DNA of 64,000 nt from Allacma fusca. Its lineage: Eukaryota > Arthropoda > Collembola > Symphypleona > Sminthuridae. The position numbers were made by a program, and so were the translations under genes. Within the stretch, counting starts at the first letter, position 1. Each line of letters begins with the position of its first letter. Location: assembly GCA_947179485.1 (NCBI GenBank), contig OX359249.1, positions 54,943,402-55,007,401 of the forward strand, written 5' to 3'. Below the pieces are notes generated by a model. It did not search any database. It was not told where the DNA came from and saw nothing but the letters and a program-made list of their open reading frames with translations. Shown in pieces: positions 32,818 to 45,209 of this stretch.

Positions 32818-34272
32818 TCACTTTTTCAGGTTAGTAAACCCGTCAGAATCTCTTTCAACTTTGGGAATACACGCGGGCGGTCTGGTAAACCTCAATTCTC
32901 GAATTTGAGATGAATCGGAAAACTTTGAAAATAGCTACGAAAATGAAGTGTCGTTGCTCTGGTCACTTTTTATGGTGTTTGCTGAACTCGTCAGAATCTC
33001 TTGATACTTTGGGAATCCTCTCAGGCAGTCTGCTTAAGCTCGTATCTCGAATTTACGATGAATCGAAAAGCTTTTTAATTGCGATAAAATGACGTAGCTC
33101 TGGTCACTTTCAAGGGTGTTTAGTGAACCCGCCAGAATCTCTTTCAACTTTGGCAATACACGCGGACGGTCTGATAAAGCTCAATTTTCGAATTTGAGAT
33201 GAATCGCGAAAACTGAAAATAGCGATGAAAATGACGTCGTTGCTCTGGTCACTTTTTATGGTGTTTGCTGAACTCGTTGAAATCCCTTTAGACTTTGGAT
33301 ATAACCGCGGACGGGCTGCTAAAGCTCAATTTTGGAATTTGAGATGAATCCGAAAACTTAAAAAATAGCGATGAAAATGACGTCGTTGCATTAGTCACTT
33401 TTTCAGGTGTTTGCTGAATTCATCAGAATCTCTTTATATTTTGGGAATACACTCGAGCGGTCTGCTAAAGCTCAATTCTCGAATTCGAGAAGAATCGAAA
33501 ATCTTTGAAAATAGCTATGAAAATGAAGTGTCGTTGCTCTGGGTACTTTTTATGGTGTTTGCTGAACTCGTCGAAATCTCTTTCAACTTTGGCAATACAC
33601 GCGGACGGTCTGCTAAAGCTCAATTTTCGAATTTGAGATGAATCGGAAAACGTAGAAAATAGCGATGAAAATGACGTCGTTGCATTAGTCACTTTTTCAG
33701 GTGTTTGCTGAATTCATCAGAATCTCTTTATATTTTGGGAATACACTCGAGCGGTCTGCTAAAGCTCAATTCTCGAATTCGAGATGAATCGAAAATCTTT
33801 GAAAATAGCTATGAAAATGAAGTGTCGTTGCTCTGGGTACTTTTCATGGTGTTTGCTGAACTCGTCGAAATCTCTTTCAACTTCGGGAATACACGCGGGC
33901 TGTCTGCCAAAGCTCAATTCTCGAATTTGAGATGAATCCGAAAACTGAAAATAGCGATGAAAATGACGTCGTTGCATAAGTCACTTTTTCAGGTGTTTGC
34001 TGAAATCATCAGAATCTTTTTATATTTTATGAATACACGCGGGCGGTCTGCTAAAGCTCAATTCTCGAATTTGAGATGAATCGGAAGACTGAAAATAACT
34101 ACGAAAATGAAGTGTCGTTGCTCTGGTCACTTTTTCAGGTGTTTGCTGCACTCATCAGATTCTCTTTATATTTTGGGAATACACGCGGGCGGTCTGCTAA
34201 AGCTCAATTTTCGAATTTGAGATGAATCCGAAAACTTAAAAAATAGCGATGAAAATGACGTCGTTGCTTTAG
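32094..34272 (+). repeat. 15-monomer HOR unit (2179 bp)
   Basis: The order is F1-F5, G, H, I', J, C, D/E, C, D, A, B. It is the 17-mer minus one C-D/E dimer. The C at 33395 has 'gagaagaatcg'; the same 'gagaagaatcg' change occurs in the D/E chimera at 31364 of the previous unit, so it may have been copied between monomer classes. Confidence 0.95.
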
Positions 34273-34996
34273 TCACTTTTTCAGGTGTTTGCTGAACTCA
34301 TCAGAATCTCTTTATATTTTGGGAATACACGCGGGAAGTCTGCTAAAGCTCAATTCTCGAATTTGAGATGAATCGGAAAACTTTGAAAATAGCTACGAAA
34401 ATGAAGTGTCGTTGCTCTGGTCACTTTTTATGGTGTTTGCTGAACTCGTCGGAATCTCTTTATATTTTGGGAATAAACGCGGGCTGTCTGCAAAGGCTCA
34501 ATTCTCGAATTTGAGATGAATCGGAAAACTGAAAATAGCGATGAAAATGACGTCGTTTCTCTGGTCACTTTTTATGGTGTTTGCTGAACTCGTCAGAATC
34601 TCTTTATACTTTGGGAATCCACTCAGGCAGTCTGCTTAAGCTCGTATCTCGAATTTACGATGAATCGAAAAACTAAAAAATGCTATAAAATGACGTCGTA
34701 GCTCTGGTCACTTTCAAGGGTGTTTAGTGAACCCGTCAGAATCTCTTTTAACTTTAGGAATACACGCGGGCGGTCTGCTAAAGCTCAATTCTCGAATTTG
34801 AGATGAATCGGAAAACTTTGAAAATAGCTACGAAAATGAAGTGTCGTTGCTCTGGTCACTTTTTATGGTGTTTGCTGAACTCGGAATATCTTTATATTTT
34901 GGGAATACACGCGGGCTGTCTGCAAAGGCTCAATTCTCGAATTTGAGATGAATCGGAAAACTGAAAATAGCGATGAAAATGACGTCGTTGCATAAG
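34273..34996 (+). repeat. F1-F5 cassette, copy 8 (last intact copy)
   Basis: Normal five-monomer cassette. The following G (34997) has a private 'gaatttaagatg'. Only an F5-like 3' end survives further right, at about 57978-58049. Confidence 0.95.
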
Positions 34997-37331
34997 TCAC
35001 TTTTTCAGGTTAGTAAACCCGTCAGAATCTCTTTCAACTTTGGGAATACACGCGGGCGGTCTGGTAAACCTCAATTCTCGAATTTAAGATGAATCGGAAA
35101 ACTTTGAAAATAGCTACGAAAATGAAGTGTCGTTGCTCTGGTCACTTTTTATGGTGTTTGCTGAACTCGTCAGAATCTCTTGATACTTTGGGAATCCTCT
35201 CAGGCAGTCTGCTTAAGCTCGTATCTCGAATTTACGATGAATCGAAAAGCTTTTTAATTGCGATAAAATGACGTAGCTCTGGTCACTTTCAAGGGTGTTT
35301 AGTGAACCCGCCAGAATCTCTTTCAACTTTGGCAATACACGCGGACGGTCTGATAAAGCTCAATTTTCGAATTTGAGATGAATCGCGAAAACTGAAAATA
35401 GCGATGAAAATGACGTCGTTGCTCTGGTCACTTTTTATGGTGTTTGCTGAACTCGTTGAAATCCCTTTAGACTTTGGATATAACCGCGGACGGGCTGCTA
35501 AAGCTCAATTTTGGAATTTGAGATGAATCCGAAAACTTAGAAAATAGCGATGAAAATGACGTCGTTGCATTAGTCACTTTTTCAGGTGTTTGCTGAATTC
35601 ATCAGAATCTCTTTATATTTTGGGAATACACTCGAGCGGTCTGCTAAAGCTCAATTCTCGAATTCGAGATGAATCGAAAATCTTTGAAAATAGCTATGAA
35701 AATGAAGTGTCGTTGCTCTGGGTACTTTTTATGGTGTTTGCTGAACTCGTTGAAATCCCTTTAGACTTTGGCAATACACGCGGACGGTCTGCTAAAGCTC
35801 AATTTTCGAATTTGAGATGAATCGGAAAACTTAGAAAATAGCGATGAAAATGACGTCGTTGCATTAGTCACTTTTTCAGGTGTTTGCTGAATTCATCAGA
35901 ATCTCTTTATATTTTGGGAATACACTCGAGCGGTCTGCTAAAGCTCAATTCTCGAATTCGAGATGAATCGAAAATCTTTGAAAATAGCTATGAAAATGAA
36001 GTGTCGTTGCTCTGGGTACTTTTTATGGTGTTTGCTGAACTCGTCGAAATCTCTTTCAACTTTGGGAATACACGCGGGCTGTCTGCCAAAGCTCAATTCT
36101 CGAATTTGAGATGAATCCGAAAACTTAGAAAATAGCGATGAAAATGACGTCGTTGCATTAGTCACTTTTTCAGGTGTTTGCTGAAATCATCAGAATCTTT
36201 TTATTTTTTATGAATACACGCGGGCGGTCTGCTAAAGCTCAATTCTCGAATTTGAGATGAATCGGAAAACTGAAAATAACTACGAAAATGAAGTGTCGTT
36301 GCTCTGGTCACTTTTTCAGGTGTTTGCCTCACTCATCAGATTCTCTTTATATTTTGGGAATACACGCGGGCGGTCTGCTAAAGCTCAATTTTCGAATTTG
36401 AGATGAATCCGAAAACTTAAAAAATAGCGATGAAAATGACGTCGTTGCATAAAACACTTTTTCAGGTGTTTGCTGAATTCATCAGAATCTCTTTATATTT
36501 TGGGAATACACTCGAGCGGTCTGCTAAAGCTCAATTCTCGAATTCGAGATGAATCGAAAATCTTTGAAAATAGCTATGAAAATGAAGTGTCGTTGCTCTG
36601 GGTACTTTTTATGGTGTTTGCTGAACTCGTCGAAATCTCTTTCAACTTTGGCAATACACGCGGACGGTCTGCTAAAGCTCAATTTTCGAATTTGAGATGA
36701 ATCGGAAAACGTAGAAAATAGCGATGAAAATGACGTCGTTGCATTAGTCACTTTTTCAGGTGTTTGCTGAATTCATCAGAATCTCTTTATATTTTGGGAA
36801 TACACTCGAGCGGTCTGCTAAAGCTCAATTCTCGAATTCGAGATGAATCGAAAATCTTTGAAAATAGCTATGAAAATGAAGTGTCGTTGCTCTGGGTACT
36901 TTTCATGGTGTTTGCTGAACTCGTCGAAATCTCTTTCAACTTTGGGAATACACGCGGGCTGTCTGCCAAAGCTCAATTCTCGAATTTGAGATGAATCCGA
37001 AAACTGAAAATAGCGATGAAAATGACGTCGTTGCATAAGTCACTTTTTCAGGTGTTTGCTGAAATCATCAGAATCTTTTTATATTTTATGAATACACGCG
37101 GGCGGTCTGCTAAAGCTCAATTCTCGAATTTGAGATGAATCGGAAGACTGAAAATAACTACGAAAATGAAGTGTCGTTGCTCTGGTCACTTTTTCAGGTG
37201 TTTGCTGCACTCATCAGATTCTCTTTATATTTTGGGAATACACGCGGGCGGTCTGCTAAAGCTCAATTTTCGAATTTGAGATGAATCCGAAAACTTAAAA
37301 AATAGCGATGAAAATGACGTCGTTGCTCTGG
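34273..37331 (+). repeat. 21-monomer HOR unit (3059 bp), last with an F cassette
   Basis: The order is F1-F5, G, H, I', J, C, E, C, D, A, B, C, D/E, C, D, A, B. Oddities are 'tttttattttttatg' in the A at 36162 and 'gttgcataaaacac' at the end of the B at 36308. The last B (37186-37331) ends '...gttgctctgg', an I'-type end, and so joins to J. No intact F1-F5 cassette occurs to the right of this unit. Confidence 0.94.
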
Positions 37332-38353
37332 TCACTTTTTATGGTGTTTGCTGAACTCGTTGAAATCCCTTTAGACTTTGGATATAACCGCGGACGGGCT
37401 GCTAAAGCTCAATTTTGGAATTTGAGATGAATCCGAAAACAGAAAATAGCGATGAAAATGACGTCGTTGCATTAGTCACTTTTTCAGGTGTTTGCTGAAT
37501 TCATCAGAATCTCTTTATATTTTGGGAATACACTCGAGCGGTCTGCTAAAGCTCAATTCTCGAATTCGAGATGAATCGAAAATCTTTGAAAATAGCTATG
37601 AAAATGACGTCGTTGCTCTGGTCACTTTTTATGGTGTTTGCTGAACTCGTTGAAATCCCTTTAGACTTTGGCAATACACGCGGACGATCTGCTAAAGCTC
37701 AATTTTCGAATTTGAGATGAATCGGAAAACTTAGAAAATAGCGATGAAAATGACGTCGTTGCATTAGTCACTTTTTCAGGTGTTTGCTGAATTCATCAGA
37801 ATCTCTTTATATTTTGGGAATACACTCGAGCGGTCTGCTAAAGCTCAATTCTCGAATTCGAGATGAATCGAAAATCTTTGAAAATAGCTATGAAAATGAA
37901 GTGTCGTTGCTCTGGGTACTTTTTATGGTGTTTGCTGAACTCGTCGAAATCTCTTTCAACTTTGGGAATACACGCGGGCTGTCTGCCAAAGCTCAATTCT
38001 CGAATTTGAGATGAATCCGAAAACTTAGAAAATAGCGATGAAAATGACGTCGTTGCATTAGTCACTTTTTCAGGTGTTTGCTGAAATCATCAGAATCTTT
38101 TTATATTTTATGAATACACGCGGGCGGTCTGCTAAAGCTCAACTCTCGAATTTGAGATGAATCGGAAAACTGAAAATAACTACGAAAATGAAGTGTCGTT
38201 GCTCTGGTCACTTTTTCAGGTGTTTGCTGCACTCATCAGATTCTCTTTATATTTTGGGAATACACGCGGGCGGTCTGCTAAAGCTCAATTTTCGAATTTG
38301 AGATGAATCCGAAAACTTAAAAAATAGCGATGAAAATGACGTCGTTGCATAAG
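37332..38353 (+). repeat. 7-monomer linker J-C-E-C-D-A-B (1022 bp)
   Basis: J (37332) is 144 bp because of 'ccgaaaacagaaaatag'. The C at 37476 has the 146-bp tail with 'gaaaatgacgtcgttgctc', also seen in the C at 20717. The E at 37622 has 'cggacgatctgc'. The A at 38062 is the first A with 'gctcaactctcg', the allele fixed in most A monomers to the right. Confidence 0.92.
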
Positions 38354-39373
38354 TCACTTTTTCAGGTGTTTGCTGAATTCATCAGAATCTCTTTATATTT
38401 TGGGAATACACTCGAGCGGTCTGCTAAAGCTCAATTCTCGAATTCGAGATGAATCGAAAATCTTTGAAAATAGCTACGAAAATGAAGTGTCGTTGCTCTG
38501 GTCACTTTTTATGGTGTTTGCTGAACTCGTCAGAATCTCTTGATACTTTGGGAATCCTCTCAGGCAGTCTGCTTAAGCTCGTATCTCGAATTTACGATGA
38601 ATCGAAAAGCTTTTAAATTGCGATAAAATGACGTAGCTCTGGTCACTTTCAAGGGTGTTTAGTGAACCCGCCAGAATCTCTTTCAACTTTGGCAATACAC
38701 GCGGACGGTCTGATAAAGCTCAATTTTCGAATTTGAGATGAATCGCGAAAACTGAAAATAGCGATGAAAATGACGTCGTTGCTCTGGTCACTTTTTATGG
38801 TGTTTGCTGAACTCGTTGAAATCCCTTTAGACTTTGGATATAACCGCGGACGGGCTGCTAAAGCTCAATTTTGGAATTTGAGATGAATCCGAAAACTTAG
38901 AAAATAGCGATGAAAATGACGTCGTTGCATTAGTCACTTTTTCAGGTGTTTGCTGAATTCATCAGAATCTCTTTATATTTTGGGAATACACTCGAGCGGT
39001 CTGCTAAAGCTCAATTCTCGAATTCGAGATGAATCGAAAATCTTTGAAAATAGCTATGAAAATGAAGTGTCGTTGCTCTGGGTACTTTTTATGGTGTTTG
39101 CTGAACTCGTTGAAATCCCTTTAGACTTTGGCAATACACGCGGACGGTCTGCTAAAGCTCAATTTTCGAATTTGAGATGAATCCGAAAACTTAGAAAATA
39201 GCGATGAAAATGACGTCGTTGCATTAGTCACTTTTTCAGGTGTTTGCTGAAATCATCAGAATCTTTTTATATTTTATGAATACACGCGGGCGGTCTGCTA
39301 AAGCTCAACTCTCGAATTTGAGATGAATCGGAAAACTGAAAATAACTACGAAAATGAAGTGTCGTTGCTCTGG

Positions 39374-39521
39374 TCACTTTTTCAGGTGTTTGCTGCACTC
39401 ATCAGATTCTCTTTATATTTTGGGAATACACGCGGGCGGTCTGCTAAAGCTCAATTTTCGAATTTGAGATGAATCGAAAATCTTTGAAAATAGCTATGAA
39501 AATGAAGTGTCGTTGCTCTGG
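39374..39521 (+). repeat. B/C chimeric monomer, left copy
   Basis: B 5' part ('gctgcactcatcagattc', 'aattttcgaatttgag') and C tail ('gaatcgaaaatctttg', 'agctatgaaaatg'), switching in the shared 'gagatgaatc', and followed by E as a C would be. The copy at 53379-53526 is the same. Confidence 0.93.
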
Positions 39522-39961
39522 GTACTTTTTATGGTGTTTGCTGAACTCGTTGAAATCCCTTTAGACTTTGGCAATACACGCGGACGGTCTGCTAAAGCTC
39601 AATTTTCGAATTTGAGATGAATCGGAAAACTTAGAAAATAGCGATGAAAATGACGTCGTTGCATTAGTCACTTTTTCAGGTGTTTGCTGAATTCATCAGA
39701 ATCTCTTTATATTTTGGGAATACACTCGAGCGGTCTGCTAAAGCTCAATTCTCGAATTCGAGATGAATCGAAAATCTTTGAAAATAGCTATGAAAATGAA
39801 GTGTCGTTGCTCTGGGTACTTTTTATGGTGTTTGCTGAACTCGTTGAAATCCCTTTAGACTTTGGCAATACACGCGGACGGTCTGCTAAAGCTCAATTTT
39901 CGAATTTGAGATGAATCGGAAAACTTAGAAAATAGCGATGAAAATGACGTCGTTGCATTAG

Positions 39962-40109
39962 TCACTTTTTCAGGTGTTTGCTGAATTCATCAGAATCTCT
40001 TTATATTTTGGGAATACACGCGGGCGGTCTGCTAAAGCTCAACTCTCGAATTCGAGATGAATCGAAAATCTTTGAAAATAGCTATGAAAATGAAGTGTCG
40101 TTGCTCTGG
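39962..40109 (+). repeat. C variant with converted middle, left copy
   Basis: C flanks ('gaattcatcagaatc', 'gaattcgagatg') enclose 'aatacacgcgggcggtctgc' and 'gctcaactctcg' from an A- or B-type monomer, so the XhoI-type palindrome is lost and the 14-bp palindrome is kept. A short internal patch with C on both sides suggests gene conversion. The copy at 53967-54114 is the same. Confidence 0.92.
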
Positions 40110-40547
40110 GTACTTTTTATGGTGTTTGCTGAACTCGTCGAAATCTCTTTCAACTTTGGGAATACACGCGGGCTGTCTGCCAAAGCTCAATTCTCGAATT
40201 TGAGATGAATCCGAAAACTTAGAAAATAGCGATGAAAATGACGTCGTTGCATTAGTCACTTTTTCAGGTGTTTGCTGAAATCATCAGAATCTTTTTATAT
40301 TTTATGAATACACGCGGGCGGTCTGCTAAAGCTCAACTCTCGAATTTGAGATGAATCGGAAAACTGAAAATAACTACGAAAATGAAGTGTCGTTGCTCTG
40401 GTCACTTTTTCAGGTGTTTGCTGCACTCATCAGATTCTCTTTATATTTTGGGAATACACGCGGGCGGTCTGCTAAAGCTCAATTTTCGAATTTGAGATGA
40501 ATCCGAAAACTTAAAAAATAGCGATGAAAATGACGTCGTTGCATAAG

Positions 40548-40695
40548 TCACTTTTTCAGGTGTTTGCTGAATTCATCAGAATCTCTTTATATTTTGGGAA
40601 TACACTCGAGCGGTCTGCTAAAGCTCAATTCTCGAATTCGAGATGAATCGAAAATCTTTGAAAATAGCTACGAAAATGAAGTGTCGTTGCTCTGG
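40548..40695 (+). repeat. Class C* monomer, reference copy (148 bp)
   Basis: The body is identical in class to C (with 'cactcgagcgg' and the 14-bp palindrome) but the last part reads 'agctacgaaaatg', as in G, F1 and F4, and the next monomer is H. The simplest origin is an exchange between C and G in the shared 'tttgaaaatagcta' stretch. It is present from 38354 on. Confidence 0.93.
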
Positions 40696-40836
40696 TCACT
40701 TTTTATGGTGTTTGCTGAACTCGTCAGAATCTCTTGATACTTTGGGAATCCTCTCAGGCAGTCTGCTTAAGCTCGTATCTCGAATTTACGATGAATCGAA
40801 AAGCTTTTAAATTGCGATAAAATGACGTAGCTCTGG

Positions 40837-40981
40837 TCACTTTCAAGGGTGTTTAGTGAACCCGCCAGAATCTCTTTCAACTTTGGCAATACACGCGGAC
40901 GGTCTGATAAAGCTCAATTTTCGAATTTGAGATGAATCGCGAAAACTGAAAATAGCGATGAAAATGACGTCGTTGCTCTGG
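40837..40981 (+). repeat. Class I' monomer, reference copy (145 bp)
   Basis: It has the I 5' half ('agtgaacccgccag', 'gtctgataaag') with a changed 3' half: 'gaatcgcgaaaactg' and an end 'gacgtcgttgctctgg'. The changed end is the one that leads into J. It replaces I from 23350 rightwards. Confidence 0.95.
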
Positions 40982-41127
40982 TCACTTTTTATGGTGTTTG
41001 CTGAACTCGTTGAAATCCCTTTAGACTTTGGATATAACCGCGGACGGGCTGCTAAAGCTCAATTTTGGAATTTGAGATGAATCCGAAAACTTAGAAAATA
41101 GCGATGAAAATGACGTCGTTGCATTAG
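40982..41127 (+). repeat. Class J monomer, reference copy (146 bp)
   Basis: Diagnostic bases are 'ggatataaccgcggacggg' and 'caattttggaatttgag'. The 5' half is E-like ('gttgaaatccctttagac'). It appears in full form first at 27719, always after I' except at 37332, where it follows a B with an I'-type end. Confidence 0.95.
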
Positions 41128-41713
41128 TCACTTTTTCAGGTGTTTGCTGAATTCATCAGAATCTCTTTATATTTTGGGAATACACTCGAGCGGTCTGCTA
41201 AAGCTCAATTCTCGAATTCGAGATGAATCGAAAATCTTTGAAAATAGCTATGAAAATGAAGTGTCGTTGCTCTGGGTACTTTTTATGGTGTTTGCTGAAC
41301 TCGTTGAAATCCCTTTAGACTTTGGCAATACACGCGGACGGTCTGCTAAAGCTCAATTTTCGAATTTGAGATGAATCCGAAAACTTAGAAAATAGCGATG
41401 AAAATGACGTCGTTGCATTAGTCACTTTTTCAGGTGTTTGCTGAAATCATCAGAATCTTTTTATATTTTATGAATACACGCGGGCGGTCTGCTAAAGCTC
41501 AACTCTCGAATTTGAGATGAATCGGAAAACTGAAAATAACTACGAAAATGAAGTGTCGTTGCTCTGGTCACTTTTTCAGGTGTTTGCTGCACTCATCAGA
41601 TTCTCTTTATATTTTGGGAATACACGCGGGCGGTCTGCTAAAGCTCAATTTTCGAATTTGAGATGAATCCGAAAACTTAAAAAATAGCGATGAAAATGAC
41701 GTCGTTGCATAAG

Positions 41714-42879
41714 TCACTTTTTCAGGTGTTTGCTGAATTCATCAGAATCTCTTTATATTTTGGGAATACACTCGAGCGGTCTGCTAAAGCTCAATTCTCG
41801 AATTCGAGATGAATCGAAAATCTTTGAAAATAGCTACGAAAATGAAGTGTCGTTGCTCTGGTCACTTTTTATGGTGTTTGCTGAACTCGTCAGAATCTCT
41901 TGATACTTTGGGAATCCTCTCAGGCAGTCTGCTTAAGCTCGTATCTCGAATTTACGATGAATCGAAAAGCTTTTAAATTGCGATAAAATGACGTAGCTCT
42001 GGTCACTTTCAAGGGTGTTTAGTGAACCCGCCAGAATCTCTTTCAACTTTGGCAATACACGCGGACGGTCTGATAAAGCTCAATTTTCGAATTTGAGATG
42101 AATCGCGAAAACTGAAAATAGCGATGAAAATGACGTCGTTGCTCTGGTCACTTTTTATGGTGTTTGCTGAACTCGTTGAAATCCCTTTAGACTTTGGATA
42201 TAACCGCGGACGGGCTGCTAAAGCTCAATTTTGGAATTTGAGATGAATCCGAAAACTTAGAAAATAGCGATGAAAATGACGTCGTTGCATTAGTCACTTT
42301 TTCAGGTGTTTGCTGAATTCATCAGAATCTCTTTATATTTTGGGAATACACTCGAGCGGTCTGCTAAAGCTCAATTCTCGAATTCGAGATGAATCGAAAA
42401 TCTTTGAAAATAGCTATGAAAATGAAGTGTCGTTGCTCTGGGTACTTTTTATGGTGTTTGCTGAACTCGTTGAAATCCCTTTAGACTTTGGCAATACACG
42501 CGGACGGTCTGCTAAAGCTCAATTTTCGAATTTGAGATGAATCCGAAAACTTAGAAAATAGCGATGAAAATGACGTCGTTGCATTAGTCACTTTTTCAGG
42601 TGTTTGCTGAAATCATCAGAATCTTTTTATATTTTATGAATACACGCGGGCGGTCTGCTAAAGCTCAACTCTCGAATTTGAGATGAATCGGAAAACTGAA
42701 AATAACTACGAAAATGAAGTGTCGTTGCTCTGGTCACTTTTTCAGGTGTTTGCTGCACTCATCAGATTCTCTTTATATTTTGGGAATACACGCGGGCGGT
42801 CTGCTAAAGCTCAATTTTCGAATTTGAGATGAATCCGAAAACTTAAAAAATAGCGATGAAAATGACGTCGTTGCATAAG
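41714..42879 (+). repeat. 8-monomer HOR unit (1166 bp), copy 2
   Basis: Same order C*-H-I'-J-C-E-A-B. I saw no difference from copy 1 by eye. Confidence 0.97.
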
Positions 42880-44043
42880 TCACTTTTTCAGGTGTTTGCT
42901 GAATTCATCAGAATCTCTTTATATTTTGGGAATACACTCGAGCGGTCTGCTAAAGCTCAATTCTCGAATTCGAGATGAATCGAAAATCTTTGAAAATAGC
43001 TACGAAAATGAAGTGTCGTTGCTCTGGTCACTTTTTATGGTGTTTGCTGAACTCGTCAGAATCTCTTGATACTTTGGGAATCCTCTCAGGCAGTCTGCTT
43101 AAGCTCGTATCTCGAATTTACGATGAATCGAAAAGCTTTTAAATTGCGATAAAATGACGTAGCTCTGGTCACTTTCAAGGGTGTTTAGTGAACCCGCCAG
43201 AATCTCTTTCAACTTTGGCAATACACGCGGACGGTCTGATAAAGCTCAATTTTCGAATTTGAGATGAATCGCGAAAACTGAAAATAGCGATGAAAATGAC
43301 GTCGTTGCTCTGGTCACTTTTTATGGTGTTTGCTGAACTCGTTGAAATCCCTTTAGACTTTGGATATAACCGCGGACGGGCTGCTAAAGCTCAATTTTGG
43401 AATTTGAGATGAATCCGAAAACTTAGAAAATAGCGATGAAAATGACGTCGTTGCATTAGTCACTTTTTCAGGTGTTTGCTGAATTCATCAATCTCTTTAT
43501 ATTTTGGGAATACACTCGAGCGGTCTGCTAAAGCTCAATTCTCGAATTCGAGATGAATCGAAAATCTTTGAAAATAGCTATGAAAATGAAGTGTCGTTGC
43601 TCTGGGTACTTTTTATGGTGTTTGCTGAACTCGTTGAAATCCCTTTAGACTTTGGCAATACACGCGGACGGTCTGCTAAAGCTCAATTTTCGAATTTGAG
43701 ATGAATCCGAAAACTTAGAAAATAGCGATGAAAATGACGTCGTTGCATTAGTCACTTTTTCAGGTGTTTGCTGAAATCATCAGAATCTTTTTATATTTTA
43801 TGAATACACGCGGGCGGTCTGCTAAAGCTCAACTCTCGAATTTGAGATGAATCGGAAAACTGAAAATAACTACGAAAATGAAGTGTCGTTGCTCTGGTCA
43901 CTTTTTCAGGTGTTTGCTGCACTCATCAGATTCTCTTTATATTTTGGGAATACACGCGGGCGGTCTGCTAAAGCTCAATTTTCGAATTTGAGATGAATCC
44001 GAAAACTTAAAAAATAGCGATGAAAATGACGTCGTTGCATAAG
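42880..44043 (+). repeat. 8-monomer HOR unit (1164 bp), copy 3
   Basis: Same order. A private 2-bp deletion in the second C ('gaattcatcaatctc' near 43490) shortens the unit. Confidence 0.97.
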
Positions 44044-45209
44044 TCACTTTTTCAGGTGTTTGCTGAATTCATCAGAATCTCTTTATATTTTGGGAATACA
44101 CTCGAGCGGTCTGCTAAAGCTCAATTCTCGAATTCGAGATGAATCGAAAATCTTTGAAAATAGCTACGAAAATGAAGTGTCGTTGCTCTGGTCACTTTTT
44201 ATGGTGTTTGCTGAACTCGTCAGAATCTCTTGATACTTTGGGAATCCTCTCAGGCAGTCTGCTTAAGCTCGTATCTCGAATTTACGATGAATCGAAAAGC
44301 TTTTAAATTGCGATAAAATGACGTAGCTCTGGTCACTTTCAAGGGTGTTTAGTGAACCCGCCAGAATCTCTTTCAACTTTGGCAATACACGCGGACGGTC
44401 TGATAAAGCTCAATTTTCGAATTTGAGATGAATCGCGAAAACTGAAAATAGCGATGAAAATGACGTCGTTGCTCTGGTCACTTTTTATGGTGTTTGCTGA
44501 ACTCGTTGAAATCCCTTTAGACTTTGGATATAACCGCGGACGGGCTGCTAAAGCTCAATTTTGGAATTTGAGATGAATCCGAAAACTTAGAAAATAGCGA
44601 TGAAAATGACGTCGTTGCATTAGTCACTTTTTCAGGTGTTTGCTGAATTCATCAGAATCTCTTTATATTTTGGGAATACACTCGAGCGGTCTGCTAAAGC
44701 TCAATTCTCGAATTCGAGATGAATCGAAAATCTTTGAAAATAGCTATGAAAATGAAGTGTCGTTGCTCTGGGTACTTTTTATGGTGTTTGCTGAACTCGT
44801 TGAAATCCCTTTAGACTTTGGCAATACACGCGGACGGTCTGCTAAAGCTCAATTTTCGAATTTGAGATGAATCCGAAAACTTAGAAAATAGCGATGAAAA
44901 TGACGTCGTTGCATTAGTCACTTTTTCAGGTGTTTGCTGAAATCATCAGAATCTTTTTATATTTTATGAATACACGCGGGCGGTCTGCTAAAGCTCAACT
45001 CTCGAATTTGAGATGAATCGGAAAACTGAAAATAACTACGAAAATGAAGTGTCGTTGCTCTGGTCACTTTTTCAGGTGTTTGCTGCACTCATCAGATTCT
45101 CTTTATATTTTGGGAATACACGCGGGCGGTCTGCTAAAGCTCAATTTTCGAATTTGAGATGAATCCGAAAACTTAAAAAATAGCGATGAAAATGACGTCG
45201 TTGCATAAG
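44044..45209 (+). repeat. 8-monomer HOR unit (1166 bp), copy 4
   Basis: Same order and length as copy 1. The 2-bp deletion of copy 3 is absent. Confidence 0.97.

Larger units (their letters stand above)
38354..40547 (+). repeat. 15-monomer expanded unit of the 1166-bp family (2194 bp)
   Basis: The order is C*, H, I', J, C, E, A, B/C chimera, E, C, E, C variant, D, A, B. The C variant at 39962-40109 has a B-like middle ('aatacacgcgggcggtc', 'gctcaactctcg') inside C flanks. The unit recurs 14005 bp to the right, chimeras included, so it is a marker of a segmental duplication. Confidence 0.94.
40548..41713 (+). repeat. 8-monomer HOR unit (1166 bp), copy 1
   Basis: The order is C* (40548-40695), H (40696-40836), I' (40837-40981), J (40982-41127), C (41128-41275), E (41276-41421), A (41422-41567), B (41568-41713). 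C* has the complete C body, including the 14-bp palindrome, but a G-type tail ('agctacgaaaatg'), and it leads into H exactly as G does elsewhere. This is the canonical form of the right half of the window. Confidence 0.97.
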
